A program made the translations under genes and the position numbers. DNA of 64,000 nucleotides. Source: Flavonifractor porci (GTDB lineage Bacteria; Bacillota; Clostridia; Oscillospirales; Oscillospiraceae). Location of the stretch: NCBI RefSeq assembly GCF_037572415.1, contig NZ_JBBHLB010000018.1:9416-73415 (forward strand), read 5' to 3'. This document shows, piece by piece, positions 24,837-34,007 of the stretch. The notes beneath the pieces are model-generated. The model ran no database searches, was not told the origin of the DNA, and saw nothing but the letters and a program-made list of their open reading frames with translations. Each line of letters opens with the position of its first letter. Position 1 is the first letter of the stretch.

Positions 24837-26450
24837 ATGTTACATTTGAATACACAGGGCCTGCGGGATACCGCGGCCTGGGAGGCGGCGGGCATCGCCC
24901 TTCCCCGGTACCATGTGCAGACGGTGCGTAAGCGCACCTGGGAGAGCCCAGCCTGGGTCCATTTTGGCGCGGGCAACATCTTCCGGGGCTTCCTGGCCGC
25001 CGCCCAGCAGACCCTTTTGAATACCGGCGGAGCCAATACCGGTATCATTGCCGCCGAGTCCTTCGATTTTCAGATCATTGACAATGTCTATACCCCTTAC
25101 GACAGCCTGAGCCTGCTGGTCCGCATGGCGGCCGACCGCCCCAATCAGATGGAGGTGATCGGCAGCGTGGCCGGGGGCCTGAAGGCCGACTGCCAGGGCC
25201 CCGACTGGGACAGGCTGGTGAAGGTATTCCAGGCTCCCACCCTGCAAATGGCCAGCTTTACCATTACAGAGAAGGGCTACGCCCTCACCGGGCTGAAGGG
25301 TGATTTGCAGCCGGTGGTGGAGCGGGACCTGGAGAGCGGGCCCGACTGTCCCCGACACACCATGTCCATCGCCGCCGCCCTGCTCTACCGGCGATTCCAG
25401 GCGGGGGGAGCCCCCATCGCCATGGTGAGCATGGACAACTGCGCACAGAACGGCCAAAAGCTCCAGGACGCGGTGGAGCGCATCGCCGCCGGATGGCTGG
25501 AGCGCGGTCTGGTATCTCAGGACTTCTTGACCTGGCTGACCGATAGAAGCAAAGTGACCTTCCCCTGGTCCATGATCGACAAGATTACCCCCCATCCCTC
25601 CCAGAAGGTACAGCAGGAGCTGGAGGGCCTGGGCCTGGCGGATATGACCATCAGCAAAACCAATACCGGCACCCTCATTGCCCCCTTTGTCAACGCGGAG
25701 ATTACCGAGTACCTGGTGCTGGAGGATACCTTCCCCAACGGGCGGCCAGCTCTGGAACAGGCGGGGGTATACCTCACTGACCGGACTACTGTGGAGAAGG
25801 CGGAGAAGATGAAGGTAGGCACCTGCCTCAATCCCCTGCATACCGCTCTGGCGGTGTTCGGCTGCCTGTTGGGTTACACCTCCATTGCTGCTGAGATGGG
25901 AGACGCCGACCTGAAGGCCCTGGTGGAGCATATTGCCGCCGAGAGCCTGCCGGTGGTGGAGGACCCGGGCATCCTCAGCCCCCGTGCCTTTATTGACGAG
26001 GTGCTGAACAAGCGTTTTCCCAATCCTGCCATACCCGATACCCCCCAGCGCATTGCCGCCGACTGTTCTCAGAAGATCCCTGTCCGCTACGGCGGAACCC
26101 TGCAGCGGTATGAAAAGCGGCCCGATCTGGACCTGTCCGGCCTGGTGTACATCCCTCTGGTGTTTGCCGGCTGGTGCCGGTACCTGCTGGGCGTGAACGA
26201 CCAGGGCAGGGAGATGCCGGTGAGCCCCGATCCGCTGGCGGCTCAGCTGCAATCCTATCTGACCGGAATCACACTGGGCCAGCCGGAGTCCTGTACCGAT
26301 CAGCTTAAACCCATCCTGTCCAACGCCGCCATTTTCGGCGTGGACCTGTACCAGTCCGACCTGGGCCGGAAGGCGGAGGAGGCCTTCCGGGCCATGCTGG
26401 CCGGACCGGGCGCGGTGCGTGCCGCCCTGCGGCATTATTTATCGCTCTGA
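24837..26450 (+). CDS. uxuB: fructuronate reductase (mannitol dehydrogenase family)
   Basis: A 537-residue enzyme of the long-chain mannitol dehydrogenase family. N-terminal NAD-binding region HFGAGNIFRGF; later MVSMDNCAQNGQ and SMIDKITPHPS, which hold the catalytic lysine region of this family. It reduces D-fructuronate to D-mannonate, giving the substrate of the next gene's product. A second family member, UxaB, is at 29354; the pairing with uxuA supports this assignment. Length is typical. Confidence 0.88.
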   Translation: MLHLNTQGLRDTAAWEAAGIALPRYHVQTVRKRTWESPAWVHFGAGNIFRGFLAAAQQTLLNTGGANTGIIAAESFDFQIIDNVYTPYDSLSLLVRMAADRPNQMEVIGSVAGGLKADCQGPDWDRLVKVFQAPTLQMASFTITEKGYALTGLKGDLQPVVERDLESGPDCPRHTMSIAAALLYRRFQAGGAPIAMVSMDNCAQNGQKLQDAVERIAAGWLERGLVSQDFLTWLTDRSKVTFPWSMIDKITPHPSQKVQQELEGLGLADMTISKTNTGTLIAPFVNAEITEYLVLEDTFPNGRPALEQAGVYLTDRTTVEKAEKMKVGTCLNPLHTALAVFGCLLGYTSIAAEMGDADLKALVEHIAAESLPVVEDPGILSPRAFIDEVLNKRFPNPAIPDTPQRIAADCSQKIPVRYGGTLQRYEKRPDLDLSGLVYIPLVFAGWCRYLLGVNDQGREMPVSPDPLAAQLQSYLTGITLGQPESCTDQLKPILSNAAIFGVDLYQSDLGRKAEEAFRAMLAGPGAVRAALRHYLSL

Positions 26451-26474
26451 CGGAGCACAAGGAGAGAGATAGTC

Positions 26475-27551
26475 ATGAAGATGACGTTTCGCTGGTATGG
26501 GAGCCAGATGGATCCTATCCCGCTGCGCTATATCAAGCAGATCCCCAACATGAGCGGTGTGGTCACCTCCCTGATGGATATGCCCGCGGGCGCCCTCTGG
26601 CCGGAGGAGCGTATCCAGGCCCTGAAGCGGGAAGTCAATGACGCGGGCCTGGAGATGGAGGTCATTGAGAGCGTCAATGTCCATGAGGATATCAAGCTGG
26701 GCCTGCCCAGCCGGGACCAGTACATCGAAGCCTATCAGGAGACCATCCGCCGTCTGGGCAGGGCGGGGGTCAAGGTGATCTGCTACAACTTTATGCCCGT
26801 GTTCGACTGGACCCGCAGCGACCTGTTCAAGCCCAGGCCTGATGGGGCCACCGTGCTGGCCTATGACCAGGCGGTCATTGACCGCATCACCGATCCCCAG
26901 GCCTTTGCCGACCAGATTCAGCAGGGAGCGGGGGAGTTTGAGATGGCGGGCTGGGAGCCTGAGCGCATGGCGGAGATCAAATCCCTCTTTGCCCAGTACG
27001 CCAGCGTATCCCACCAGGACCTGCGCAACAATCTGGCCTATTTCCTGAAAGCCATCATTCCCGTCTGCGAGCAGTACGACGTGAAAATGGCCATCCACCC
27101 CGACGATCCACCCTGGGACATCTTCGGCCTGCCTCGGATTTACACCAGCGGAGCGGATATCCGACAGATCCTGGACCTGGTAGACAGTCCTTATCACTGC
27201 CTGACCTTGTGTTCCGGGTCCCTGGGCTCCAACCCCAACAACGATATTCCTGCCCTGGTGCAGGAGTTCGGCAGTCAGGGCCGCATCCCCTTCGCCCACG
27301 TCCGCAACATCAAGTTCACCGGACCCGGCCAGTTCGAGGAGGCGGCTCACTTCTCCGACGATGGCAGCCTGGACCTGTATGAGATCATGAAGGCTTACTA
27401 CGACGTGGGGATGGACTTCTATGTCCGTCCCGATCACGGCCGGATGATCTGGGACGAGAAGGGAAGGGCGGGCTACGGCCTGTTCGACCGGGCGCTGGGC
27501 GCTTCTTATCTCAACGGCCTGTGGGAGGCCATTGAAAAAGACCACAGATAA
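26475..27551 (+). CDS. uxuA: mannonate dehydratase
   Basis: A 358-residue mannonate dehydratase of the TIM-barrel UxuA family. MTFRWYGSQMDPIPLRYIKQIP at the N terminus and VKVICYNFMPVFDWTRSDL are diagnostic; metal ligands appear in MAIHPDDPPWDIFG, TLCSGSLGS, FAHVRNIK and DFYVRPDHGRMIW. It makes 2-keto-3-deoxygluconate (KDG). AAGGAGAG lies upstream of the ATG. A strong hairpin follows before the aldolase gene. Confidence 0.95.
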   Translation: MKMTFRWYGSQMDPIPLRYIKQIPNMSGVVTSLMDMPAGALWPEERIQALKREVNDAGLEMEVIESVNVHEDIKLGLPSRDQYIEAYQETIRRLGRAGVKVICYNFMPVFDWTRSDLFKPRPDGATVLAYDQAVIDRITDPQAFADQIQQGAGEFEMAGWEPERMAEIKSLFAQYASVSHQDLRNNLAYFLKAIIPVCEQYDVKMAIHPDDPPWDIFGLPRIYTSGADIRQILDLVDSPYHCLTLCSGSLGSNPNNDIPALVQEFGSQGRIPFAHVRNIKFTGPGQFEEAAHFSDDGSLDLYEIMKAYYDVGMDFYVRPDHGRMIWDEKGRAGYGLFDRALGASYLNGLWEAIEKDHR

Positions 27552-27559
27552 CAGTGCGC

Positions 27560-27607
27560 GGCGCGTCCGGCCGGGGTGAAAGCCGCGTGCCGGACGCGCC
27601 CCTTCTT
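27560..27607 (+). other. intercistronic hairpin, terminator-like
   Basis: GGCGCGTCCGGC (27560-27571) pairs with GCCGGACGCGCC (27589-27600), followed by CCTTCTTT. The T tract is weak, so partial termination or message processing within the operon is likely. Confidence 0.5.
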
Positions 27608-27632
27608 TGTGAAGAAAACAGGAGGCATAACT

Positions 27633-28277
27633 ATGGACGCCATTTCCAAGCGCATTTCTGAGATCGGCGTGGTGCCGGTCATCAAACTTAACCATCCCCA
27701 GGAGGACGCCGCTCCGCTGGCTCATGCCCTGTGCGCCGGCGGGGTGCCGGTGGCGGAGGTTACCTTCCGGGCCGCCGGAGCCGCCCAGGCCATCCGCCTT
27801 ATGACTGAAGCCTGCCCAGATATGCTGGTGGGGGCGGGTACCGTCCTTACCACCGATCAGGTGGACCAGGCTCTGGAGGCCGGGGCCAAATTCATCGTTA
27901 CTCCCGGCCTGGACCCGGATATCGTTACCTATTGCCAGAGCAAAGGTGTGCCCGTGTTCCCCGGCTGCACCACCCCCACCGACTACCATACTGCCAATAA
28001 GCTGGGGCTGGAGGTACTGAAGTTCTTCCCTGCGGAGCAGTCCGGCGGCCTCAGCAAGATCAAGGCCATGAGCGCCCCCTTCCCCATGTTCAAGATCATG
28101 CCTACCGGCGGCATCTCCCTGAAAAACCTGAAGGAGTACCTGTCCAGCAGCGTGATCTGCGCCTGCGGCGGCTCCTACATGGTTACCGCCGATCTCATCG
28201 ACAATCACAAGTGGGACGAGATCACCGCACTGTGTCAGCAGTCGGTGGCCATCGTCAAGGAGGTACGAAATGGCTAA
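27633..28277 (+). CDS. eda: KDPG aldolase
   Basis: A 214-residue class I aldolase, 2-dehydro-3-deoxy-phosphogluconate aldolase. It shows VVPVIKL, VAEVTFR with the catalytic glutamate, GAGTVLTTDQV, FIVTPGLDPDIV, and LKFFPAE with the Schiff-base lysine. It cleaves the KdgK product to pyruvate and glyceraldehyde 3-phosphate. The start is the ATG at 27633 (GGAGG 8 nt upstream). It overlaps kdgK by 8 nt. Confidence 0.93.
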   Translation: MDAISKRISEIGVVPVIKLNHPQEDAAPLAHALCAGGVPVAEVTFRAAGAAQAIRLMTEACPDMLVGAGTVLTTDQVDQALEAGAKFIVTPGLDPDIVTYCQSKGVPVFPGCTTPTDYHTANKLGLEVLKFFPAEQSGGLSKIKAMSAPFPMFKIMPTGGISLKNLKEYLSSSVICACGGSYMVTADLIDNHKWDEITALCQQSVAIVKEVRNG

Positions 28278-29292
28278 AGTTGTTACATTCGGCGAGCTGA
28301 TGCTTCGCCTGGCCCCCAACGGCTATTACCGCTTCTTCCAGAACGACCAGATGCAGGCCACCTTCGGCGGCGGCGAGGCCAATGTGGCGGTCTCCCTGGC
28401 CAACTACGGTCTGGACAGCGTGTATGTCACCAAGCTGCCCGCCCACGCCATCGGTCAGGCTGCCGTGGACTCCCTGCGGTACTTTGGAGTGGATACCTCC
28501 AAGATCGTCCGGGGCGGCGACCGGGTAGGTATTTACTACCTGGAGAAGGGAGCTTCCCAGCGGGGAAGCGTGTGCATTTACGACCGGGCCCACTCCTCCA
28601 TTGCCGAGGCCCGGTCCGGCGACTTCGACTGGGACGCCATTTTTGAGGGGGCCGACTGGTTCCATTTTACCGGCATTACCCCCGCCCTTGGCCCCAATCT
28701 GGTGGAGCTGTGCCGCCAGGCTTGTGAGGCGGCCAAGGCCCGGGGCGTCAAGATCTCCTGCGATCTGAATTATCGGGGCAAGCTGTGGACCCGGGACCAG
28801 GCCCGGGTGGCTATGACCGACCTGTGCCGCTATGTGAATGTGTGCATCTCCAACGAGGAGGACGCCAAGGATGTGTTCGGCATCGAGGCCGAGGGCAGCG
28901 ATATCTATGGCGGCAAGCTGAACAAGGCGGGCTATGAGAGCGTGGCCAGGCAGCTGATGGACAAGTTCGGCTTTGAGAAGGTGGCCATCACCCTGCGTAC
29001 CTCCATCTCCGCCAGCGACAACGACTGGGCCGGAATGCTGTACGACGGCAAGGATTGCTGCTTCTCCAAGGAGTACCACCTCCGCATCGTGGACCGGGTG
29101 GGCGGCGGCGACTCTTTCGGCGCCGGGCTGATCTACGCCCTGCTGTCCGGTAAGTCCTCTCAGGAAGCCATCGAGTTTGCTGTGGCGGCCTCCGCCCTGA
29201 AGCACTCGGTGGAGGGAGACTACAACCGGGTCACCGTGGCCGAGGTGGAGAAGCTGGCCGGCGGCGACGGCTCCGGTCGGGTACAGCGGTAA
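28270..29292 (+). CDS. kdgK: 2-keto-3-deoxygluconate kinase (PfkB family)
   Basis: A 340-residue sugar kinase: N-terminal TFGELMLRLAP, glycine motif GGGEANVAVSLANYG, and C-terminal DRVGGGDSFGAGLIYALL with the catalytic aspartate. PfkB kinases in this setting phosphorylate KDG to KDPG. It starts inside the end of the aldolase gene, so the two are coupled. The order aldolase-kinase is typical of hexuronate clusters. Confidence 0.92.
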   Translation: MAKVVTFGELMLRLAPNGYYRFFQNDQMQATFGGGEANVAVSLANYGLDSVYVTKLPAHAIGQAAVDSLRYFGVDTSKIVRGGDRVGIYYLEKGASQRGSVCIYDRAHSSIAEARSGDFDWDAIFEGADWFHFTGITPALGPNLVELCRQACEAAKARGVKISCDLNYRGKLWTRDQARVAMTDLCRYVNVCISNEEDAKDVFGIEAEGSDIYGGKLNKAGYESVARQLMDKFGFEKVAITLRTSISASDNDWAGMLYDGKDCCFSKEYHLRIVDRVGGGDSFGAGLIYALLSGKSSQEAIEFAVAASALKHSVEGDYNRVTVAEVEKLAGGDGSGRVQR

Positions 29293-29304
29293 CAGAACAA
29301 GCAT

Positions 29305-29338
29305 GGACAGCTGGACCATTTGGTCCAGCTGTCTGTTT
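29305..29338 (+). other. intercistronic hairpin before uxaB
   Basis: GACAGCTGGACCA and GGTCCAGCTGTC flank a TTT loop, followed by TGTTTC. Terminator-like, but inside the operon; perhaps a partial terminator between the kdgK and uxaB segments. Confidence 0.5.
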
Positions 29339-29353
29339 CAAAGGAGGGTCGGG

Positions 29354-30856
29354 ATGAAAACATTGAATTATCAGGTCCTGAAGGAGAGCGGCTACACCGG
29401 CTATGTGCTGGAACGGGCGCCGGAAAAGGTGCTCCAGTTCGGCGAGGGCAACTTCCTGCGGGCCTTTGCTGACTGCTGGTTTGATCTGGCCAACGAGCGG
29501 GTGGGGTGGAACGGTAAGTGTGTGCTGGTCCAGCCCATCCCCCAGGGCCTGGCAAAAGAGATCAACGCCCAGCAGGGGCTGTATACCCTGTGCCTGCGGG
29601 GACGGGAAAACGGCCAGCCGGTGGACCGGCGGCGGGTGATCTCGGTGGTGAGCCGCTGCCTCAACCCCTATGAAGGGGAGGACTGTCAGGCCATGCTGGA
29701 GGTGGCTGCCTCCCCGGAGCTGGAGTACATCGTGTCCAACACCACCGAGGCGGGCATCGTCTACGACCCCGCCTGCAAGCTGGAGGATCAGCCTCCCGCC
29801 TCCTTTCCCGCCAAGCTGACCCAGGTGCTCTACCGCCGCTGGCAGGCCGGACAGCCGGGCCTTGTGATCCTGTCCTGTGAACTGATCGACAACAACGGAA
29901 CGATCCTGCAGGACTGTGTGGAGCGCCACGCCGCCCAATGGGGACTGGAGGAGGCCTTCCTGGAGTGGTTGAAGGGATGTACCTTCTGCTCCACCCTGGT
30001 AGACCGCATCGTGCCCGGCCGCATCCGGGACCGGGCGGATCAGGCTGAACTGGAGGCGGAGCTGGGCTACGCCGACCCCCTGCTGGATGTAGGGGAGGTC
30101 TTCGGCGTCTGGGTCATCCAGGGGCCGGAGTGGCTGGCGGACAAGCTGCCCTTCCGTGCCGCCGGGCTCAACTGTCCGGTGGTGCCTGATGTGACCCCCT
30201 ACAAGCACCGGAAGGTGCGGATACTCAATGGCGGCCACACCGGCTTTGTGCCGGGGGCCTACCTGGCGGGCTTCGATATCGTTCGGGACTGCATGGCCCA
30301 CCCGGTGGTGCGGGGCTTTCTGGAGCAAATGCTCTACCGGGAGATCATCCCCACCCTGGAGCTGGACCGGACTGACCTGGAGCAGTTTGCCAAAGCGGTG
30401 GAGGACCGGTTCGACAACCCCTTTGTGGACCACGCTCTGCTGAGCATCTGCCTCAACACCGTATCCAAGTGGCGGGCCCGCAACCTTCCCAGTCTGCTGG
30501 CCTACCAGCAGCAGACGGGACAGCTGCCACCCTGCCTCACCATGAGTCTGGCGGCAGCCATCCAGTTCTACTGCGGACACATGGAGGAATTGACCAATCA
30601 GGGACTGCTGTGTCGCCGGAGCGACGGCACAGCCTACACGGTCTCCGATGACCGGTGGGTGCTGGAGTTTTGCTGGGCCCACCGGGGGGACAGTGCCGGG
30701 GAACTGGTACAGGCCATCCTGAGCCACGAGCAGATGTGGGGCATGGACCTGACGGCAGTGGACGGTCTGGCGGCGGCGGTAACTGTGGATATGGTAAAAA
30801 TTCGGGCCGATGGGGTGCTGGCCGCATACGCCGCCTGCCTGGAGGAAAGCACATGA
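29354..30856 (+). CDS. uxaB: tagaturonate reductase (altronate oxidoreductase)
   Basis: A 500-residue mannitol dehydrogenase-family protein. LQFGEGNFLRAFADCWFD is the NAD-binding start; CELIDNNG and PDVTPYKHRKVRILNGGHTGFVPGAYLAG are diagnostic of UxaB. It reduces tagaturonate to altronate, which the next gene's enzyme dehydrates. The ATG at 29354 has AAGGAGGG upstream. It ends in ATGA overlap with uxaA. Confidence 0.93.
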   Translation: MKTLNYQVLKESGYTGYVLERAPEKVLQFGEGNFLRAFADCWFDLANERVGWNGKCVLVQPIPQGLAKEINAQQGLYTLCLRGRENGQPVDRRRVISVVSRCLNPYEGEDCQAMLEVAASPELEYIVSNTTEAGIVYDPACKLEDQPPASFPAKLTQVLYRRWQAGQPGLVILSCELIDNNGTILQDCVERHAAQWGLEEAFLEWLKGCTFCSTLVDRIVPGRIRDRADQAELEAELGYADPLLDVGEVFGVWVIQGPEWLADKLPFRAAGLNCPVVPDVTPYKHRKVRILNGGHTGFVPGAYLAGFDIVRDCMAHPVVRGFLEQMLYREIIPTLELDRTDLEQFAKAVEDRFDNPFVDHALLSICLNTVSKWRARNLPSLLAYQQQTGQLPPCLTMSLAAAIQFYCGHMEELTNQGLLCRRSDGTAYTVSDDRWVLEFCWAHRGDSAGELVQAILSHEQMWGMDLTAVDGLAAAVTVDMVKIRADGVLAAYAACLEEST

Positions 30857-32328
30857 AGCTGATCCAGATTCAGATGGGAGACAATGTGGCGGTGGCTCTG
30901 TCCCCGGTTGAGGCGGGGGAGCAGGTAAGCGTTGGCGGATGGACTCTGACAGCGGCAGAGTCCATCCCGCAGGGCCATAAGCTGGCGCTTGTGCCTCTGA
31001 AGCCGGGAGATCTGGTGTACAAATATAGCTGCGCCATCGGACGGGTCACCGATCCCGTACCGGCAGGCGGGTGGGTCCACACCCACAACATGACCACCAA
31101 TTTGTCCCCCCACACCCACTTCTCCTACCGCCCGGCGGCCCAGGCTCTGGAGCCGGAGGAGCCGGAGCAGTTTCTGGGCTATCTGCGGCCCGATGGCCGG
31201 GCGGCAACCCGCAACGAGATCTGGGTGCTGCCCACCGTGGGCTGTGTCAATGAAATCGCAAACCAGCTGGCAGATGACAACCAGGACCTGGTGGGGGGGA
31301 GCGTGGAGGGGCTTTACGCCTTTCCCCACCCCTATGGGTGCAGCCAGACGGGGACGGACCACGCCAACACCCGGGCCATTCTGGCGGGACTGGCCCGCCA
31401 TCCCAATGCGGCGGCGGTGCTGGTGGTGGGGTTGGGATGCGAGAACCTGCAATGCAGCCAGCTGATGGAGGATCTGGGTCCGGCTTCGGAGCGGGTGAAG
31501 TTCCTGGTGTGCCAACAGGTGGAGGACGAACTGGCGGCAGGCCGGGCCTTGCTGGAGGAGTGTGCCGCCTATGCCGCTCAGTTCCAGCGCCAGCCTGTGC
31601 CGGTGAGCAAGCTGGTGGTGGGCCTCAAGTGCGGCGGTTCCGACGGCCTGTCCGGTATTACCGCCAACCCGCTGGTGGGGCGGTTCAGCGATCTGCTGGT
31701 GGCCCGGGGAGGGAGCGCCATCCTCACCGAGGTGCCCGAGATGTTTGGTGCCGAGGAGCTGGTGCTGGGCCGCTGTGCCGACGAAGGGGTGTTCCGTCAG
31801 GCGGCGGAGATGCTCCAGGGATTCCGGGATTATTTTGTCTCTCACGGCGAGAACGTCTACGAAAATCCCTCCCCCGGCAATAAGGCTGGGGGGATCACTA
31901 CCCTGGAGGACAAGTCCTGCGGCTGTGTCCAGAAGGGAGGCACCGCCCCCATCGTGGGGGTGGTGCCCTACGGCGGTCAGGTAGTGCGGCCCGGATTGAA
32001 TCTGCTGTGGGGTCCGGGCAACGACCTGGTTTCCACCACTGCTCTCAGCGCGGCGGGAGCCCACTTGATCCTCTTCACCACCGGACGGGGCACGCCCTTC
32101 GGGGCGCCCGCTCCCACACTGAAGATCTCCAGCAACAAGGCGCTGGCCGCCCATAAGCCCCAGTGGATCGACTTTGATGCCGGTACCGTGGCGGAAGGGG
32201 AGAGCATTGGTCACGCGGCGCGGCGGCTGTTCCATCTGGTGCTCCGCACGGCCGGAGGCGCTCCCACCAAAAGCGAGGAGGCGGGCCGACGGGGGATCGC
32301 TATCTTCAAGAACGGTGTAACGCTGTAG
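30853..32328 (+). CDS. uxaA: altronate dehydratase
   Basis: A 491-residue UxaA. The N-terminal SAF domain holds HTHNMTTNLS; the core carries GYLRPDGRAATRNEIWVLPTVGCVN, PYGCSQTG, GLKCGGSDGLSGITANP and ETPEMFGAEE-like TEVPEMFGAEE, with cysteines fit for its iron site. It makes KDG from altronate, joining the two branches. The frame is open upstream in uxaB, but the start is the ATG at 30853. It is the last operon gene; I see no strong terminator after it. Confidence 0.94.
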   Translation: MKLIQIQMGDNVAVALSPVEAGEQVSVGGWTLTAAESIPQGHKLALVPLKPGDLVYKYSCAIGRVTDPVPAGGWVHTHNMTTNLSPHTHFSYRPAAQALEPEEPEQFLGYLRPDGRAATRNEIWVLPTVGCVNEIANQLADDNQDLVGGSVEGLYAFPHPYGCSQTGTDHANTRAILAGLARHPNAAAVLVVGLGCENLQCSQLMEDLGPASERVKFLVCQQVEDELAAGRALLEECAAYAAQFQRQPVPVSKLVVGLKCGGSDGLSGITANPLVGRFSDLLVARGGSAILTEVPEMFGAEELVLGRCADEGVFRQAAEMLQGFRDYFVSHGENVYENPSPGNKAGGITTLEDKSCGCVQKGGTAPIVGVVPYGGQVVRPGLNLLWGPGNDLVSTTALSAAGAHLILFTTGRGTPFGAPAPTLKISSNKALAAHKPQWIDFDAGTVAEGESIGHAARRLFHLVLRTAGGAPTKSEEAGRRGIAIFKNGVTL

Positions 32329-32371
32329 GGCAGCGGTGAAAAATACCACATGGTAGGATAAAAAATCCTTC

Positions 32372-32400
32372 TTTCCAAAACAGGATAAATCAGGTAAACT
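32372..32400 (+). promoter_or_regulatory. possible pyk promoter
   Basis: TTTCCA and TAAACT with 17-nt spacing, preceded by a small GGAT-AAAAA-ATCC hairpin. Weak match, low confidence. Confidence 0.3.
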
Positions 32401-32453
32401 ATAGCCAGCTAGGTTAGGCCCCACAGGAACCACATCTGTTATGGAGGTAGGAC

Positions 32454-33887
32454 ATGAGAAAGACGAAAATCATCTGCACCCTTGGTCCGGCGGTGGACGA
32501 CGAGGAGACCCTGCGCCAGCTGATTCTCAAGGGCATGAACGCCGCCCGCTTTAACTTTTCTCACGGCACCCATGAGACCCATCTGGCCCAGCTTACCAAA
32601 CTGAAGCGGGTACGGGACGGACTGGGCGCGCCGGTGGCCACCATTCTGGATACCAAGGGCCCTGAGATCCGGGTCAAGACCTTTGAAAACAGTCCGGTGA
32701 CCCTGGAGCGGGGGCAGACCTTTGTGCTCCACACCGATGATGTGCCCGGTGACCAGAACCAGGTGTCGGTGACCTATCAGAACCTGCATAACGAGGTGGG
32801 ACCCGGCTGCCGTATCCTGGTGGATGACGGCCTCATTGAGCTGAAGGTGGAGCGCATCGAGGACACTGGCATTGTCTGCGAGGTGGAGAACGGGGGTCCC
32901 CTGTCCAGCAATAAGTCCATCAACATCCCTGACGTGCCCATCCACCTGCCTTCCCTCACCGACAAGGACCGGGACGACATCAAATTTGCCGTGGAAAACG
33001 ACTTTGATTTCATCGCCGCCTCTTTTGTCCGCAAGGCCAGCGACGTGGAGGATATCCGGGCCGAGCTCCACAAGCATGAGGGGGGCGACAAGGTCCACAT
33101 CATCGCCAAGATCGAGAACCGGGAGGGTGTGGACAACATCGAGGCCATTCTTGCCGCCTCCGACGGCATCATGGTGGCCCGGGGCGACCTGGGGGTGGAG
33201 ATCCCCGCTCATGAGGTGCCTGTCCTCCAGAAACAGATGATCAAGGCCGCCACCCAGAAAGGTCTGCCCGTCATCACCGCCACCCAGATGCTGGACTCCA
33301 TGATCCGTAATCCCCGGCCCACCCGTGCCGAGGTGTCCGACGTGGCCAACGCCGTGTTCGACGGTACCTCCTGCGTCATGCTCTCCGGCGAGACTGCCTC
33401 CGGCAAGTATCCGATTGAGACTCTGGAGACCATGGTGGCCACCGTCACCGCCGCGGAGGAGGCCATCGACTACTGGGGACGGTTCCGGGAGCGCAACCTG
33501 CTGCCTGAGATCAGCGGCATTAGCGATGCCATCACCCATACCTGCTGCCTGACTGCTATGGATTTGAAGGCCACCGCCATTCTGGCCCCCACCAAGTCGG
33601 GCTATACCGCCAAGGTGATCTCCCGCTTCCGGCCTGGCTGCGGCATCATTTCCCTCACCCAGAGCGAATCTACCCGCCGCCAGCTGGCCATCTCCTGGGG
33701 CGTGTATCCCTTCCTGTCCGGCGAGGTGGATTCCACCGACCGGATGTTCTCCCTGGCTGTGGATGTGGCGCGGAAGGAAGGGGTGGTGAAGCCCGGCGAG
33801 ACGGTGGTCATCACCGCCGGCGTGCCTCTGGGCAAGTCGGGCACCACCAACCTCATCAAGGCCCAGGTGGTGGAAGAGGGCCTGTAA
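32454..33887 (+). CDS. pyk: pyruvate kinase
   Basis: A 477-residue pyruvate kinase: KTKIICTLGPAV, MNAARFNFSHGTHE, ILDTKGPEIRVK, then IIAKIENREGVDNI with the catalytic lysine, MVARGDLGVEIP and TATQMLDSMI. The length fits the form without the extra C-terminal PEP-utiliser domain. It makes ATP and pyruvate from PEP. It may have its own promoter. It lies beside the hexuronate operon, whose product glyceraldehyde 3-phosphate feeds this step. Confidence 0.96.
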   Translation: MRKTKIICTLGPAVDDEETLRQLILKGMNAARFNFSHGTHETHLAQLTKLKRVRDGLGAPVATILDTKGPEIRVKTFENSPVTLERGQTFVLHTDDVPGDQNQVSVTYQNLHNEVGPGCRILVDDGLIELKVERIEDTGIVCEVENGGPLSSNKSINIPDVPIHLPSLTDKDRDDIKFAVENDFDFIAASFVRKASDVEDIRAELHKHEGGDKVHIIAKIENREGVDNIEAILAASDGIMVARGDLGVEIPAHEVPVLQKQMIKAATQKGLPVITATQMLDSMIRNPRPTRAEVSDVANAVFDGTSCVMLSGETASGKYPIETLETMVATVTAAEEAIDYWGRFRERNLLPEISGISDAITHTCCLTAMDLKATAILAPTKSGYTAKVISRFRPGCGIISLTQSESTRRQLAISWGVYPFLSGEVDSTDRMFSLAVDVARKEGVVKPGETVVITAGVPLGKSGTTNLIKAQVVEEGL

Positions 33888-33905
33888 ACGCCATGTCCCT
33901 TGAAC

Positions 33906-33937
33906 AAAACCGGGTGCGCTTCGGCGCACCCGGTTTT
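33906..33937 (+). terminator. pyk terminator
   Basis: 14-bp perfect stem AAAACCGGGTGCGC with a TTCG tetraloop, flanked by A and T tracts. Confidence 0.9.
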
Positions 33938-33942
33938 CTGCC

Positions 33943-33992
33943 TTGACAAAAAGGGGAGTGAGCCGTTATAATAAAACATACCAGCGGTATGT
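33943..33992 (+). promoter_or_regulatory. promoter and operator of the tetR gene
   Basis: TTGACA (33943-33948) and TATAAT (33967-33972), 18 nt apart. Just downstream is the perfect inverted repeat ACATACC-AGC-GGTATGT (33976-33992), placed to block transcription. The half-site recurs before the exporter gene, so this is likely the TetR operator. Confidence 0.75.
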
Positions 33993-34007
33993 AAAAGGAG
34001 GGGCACC

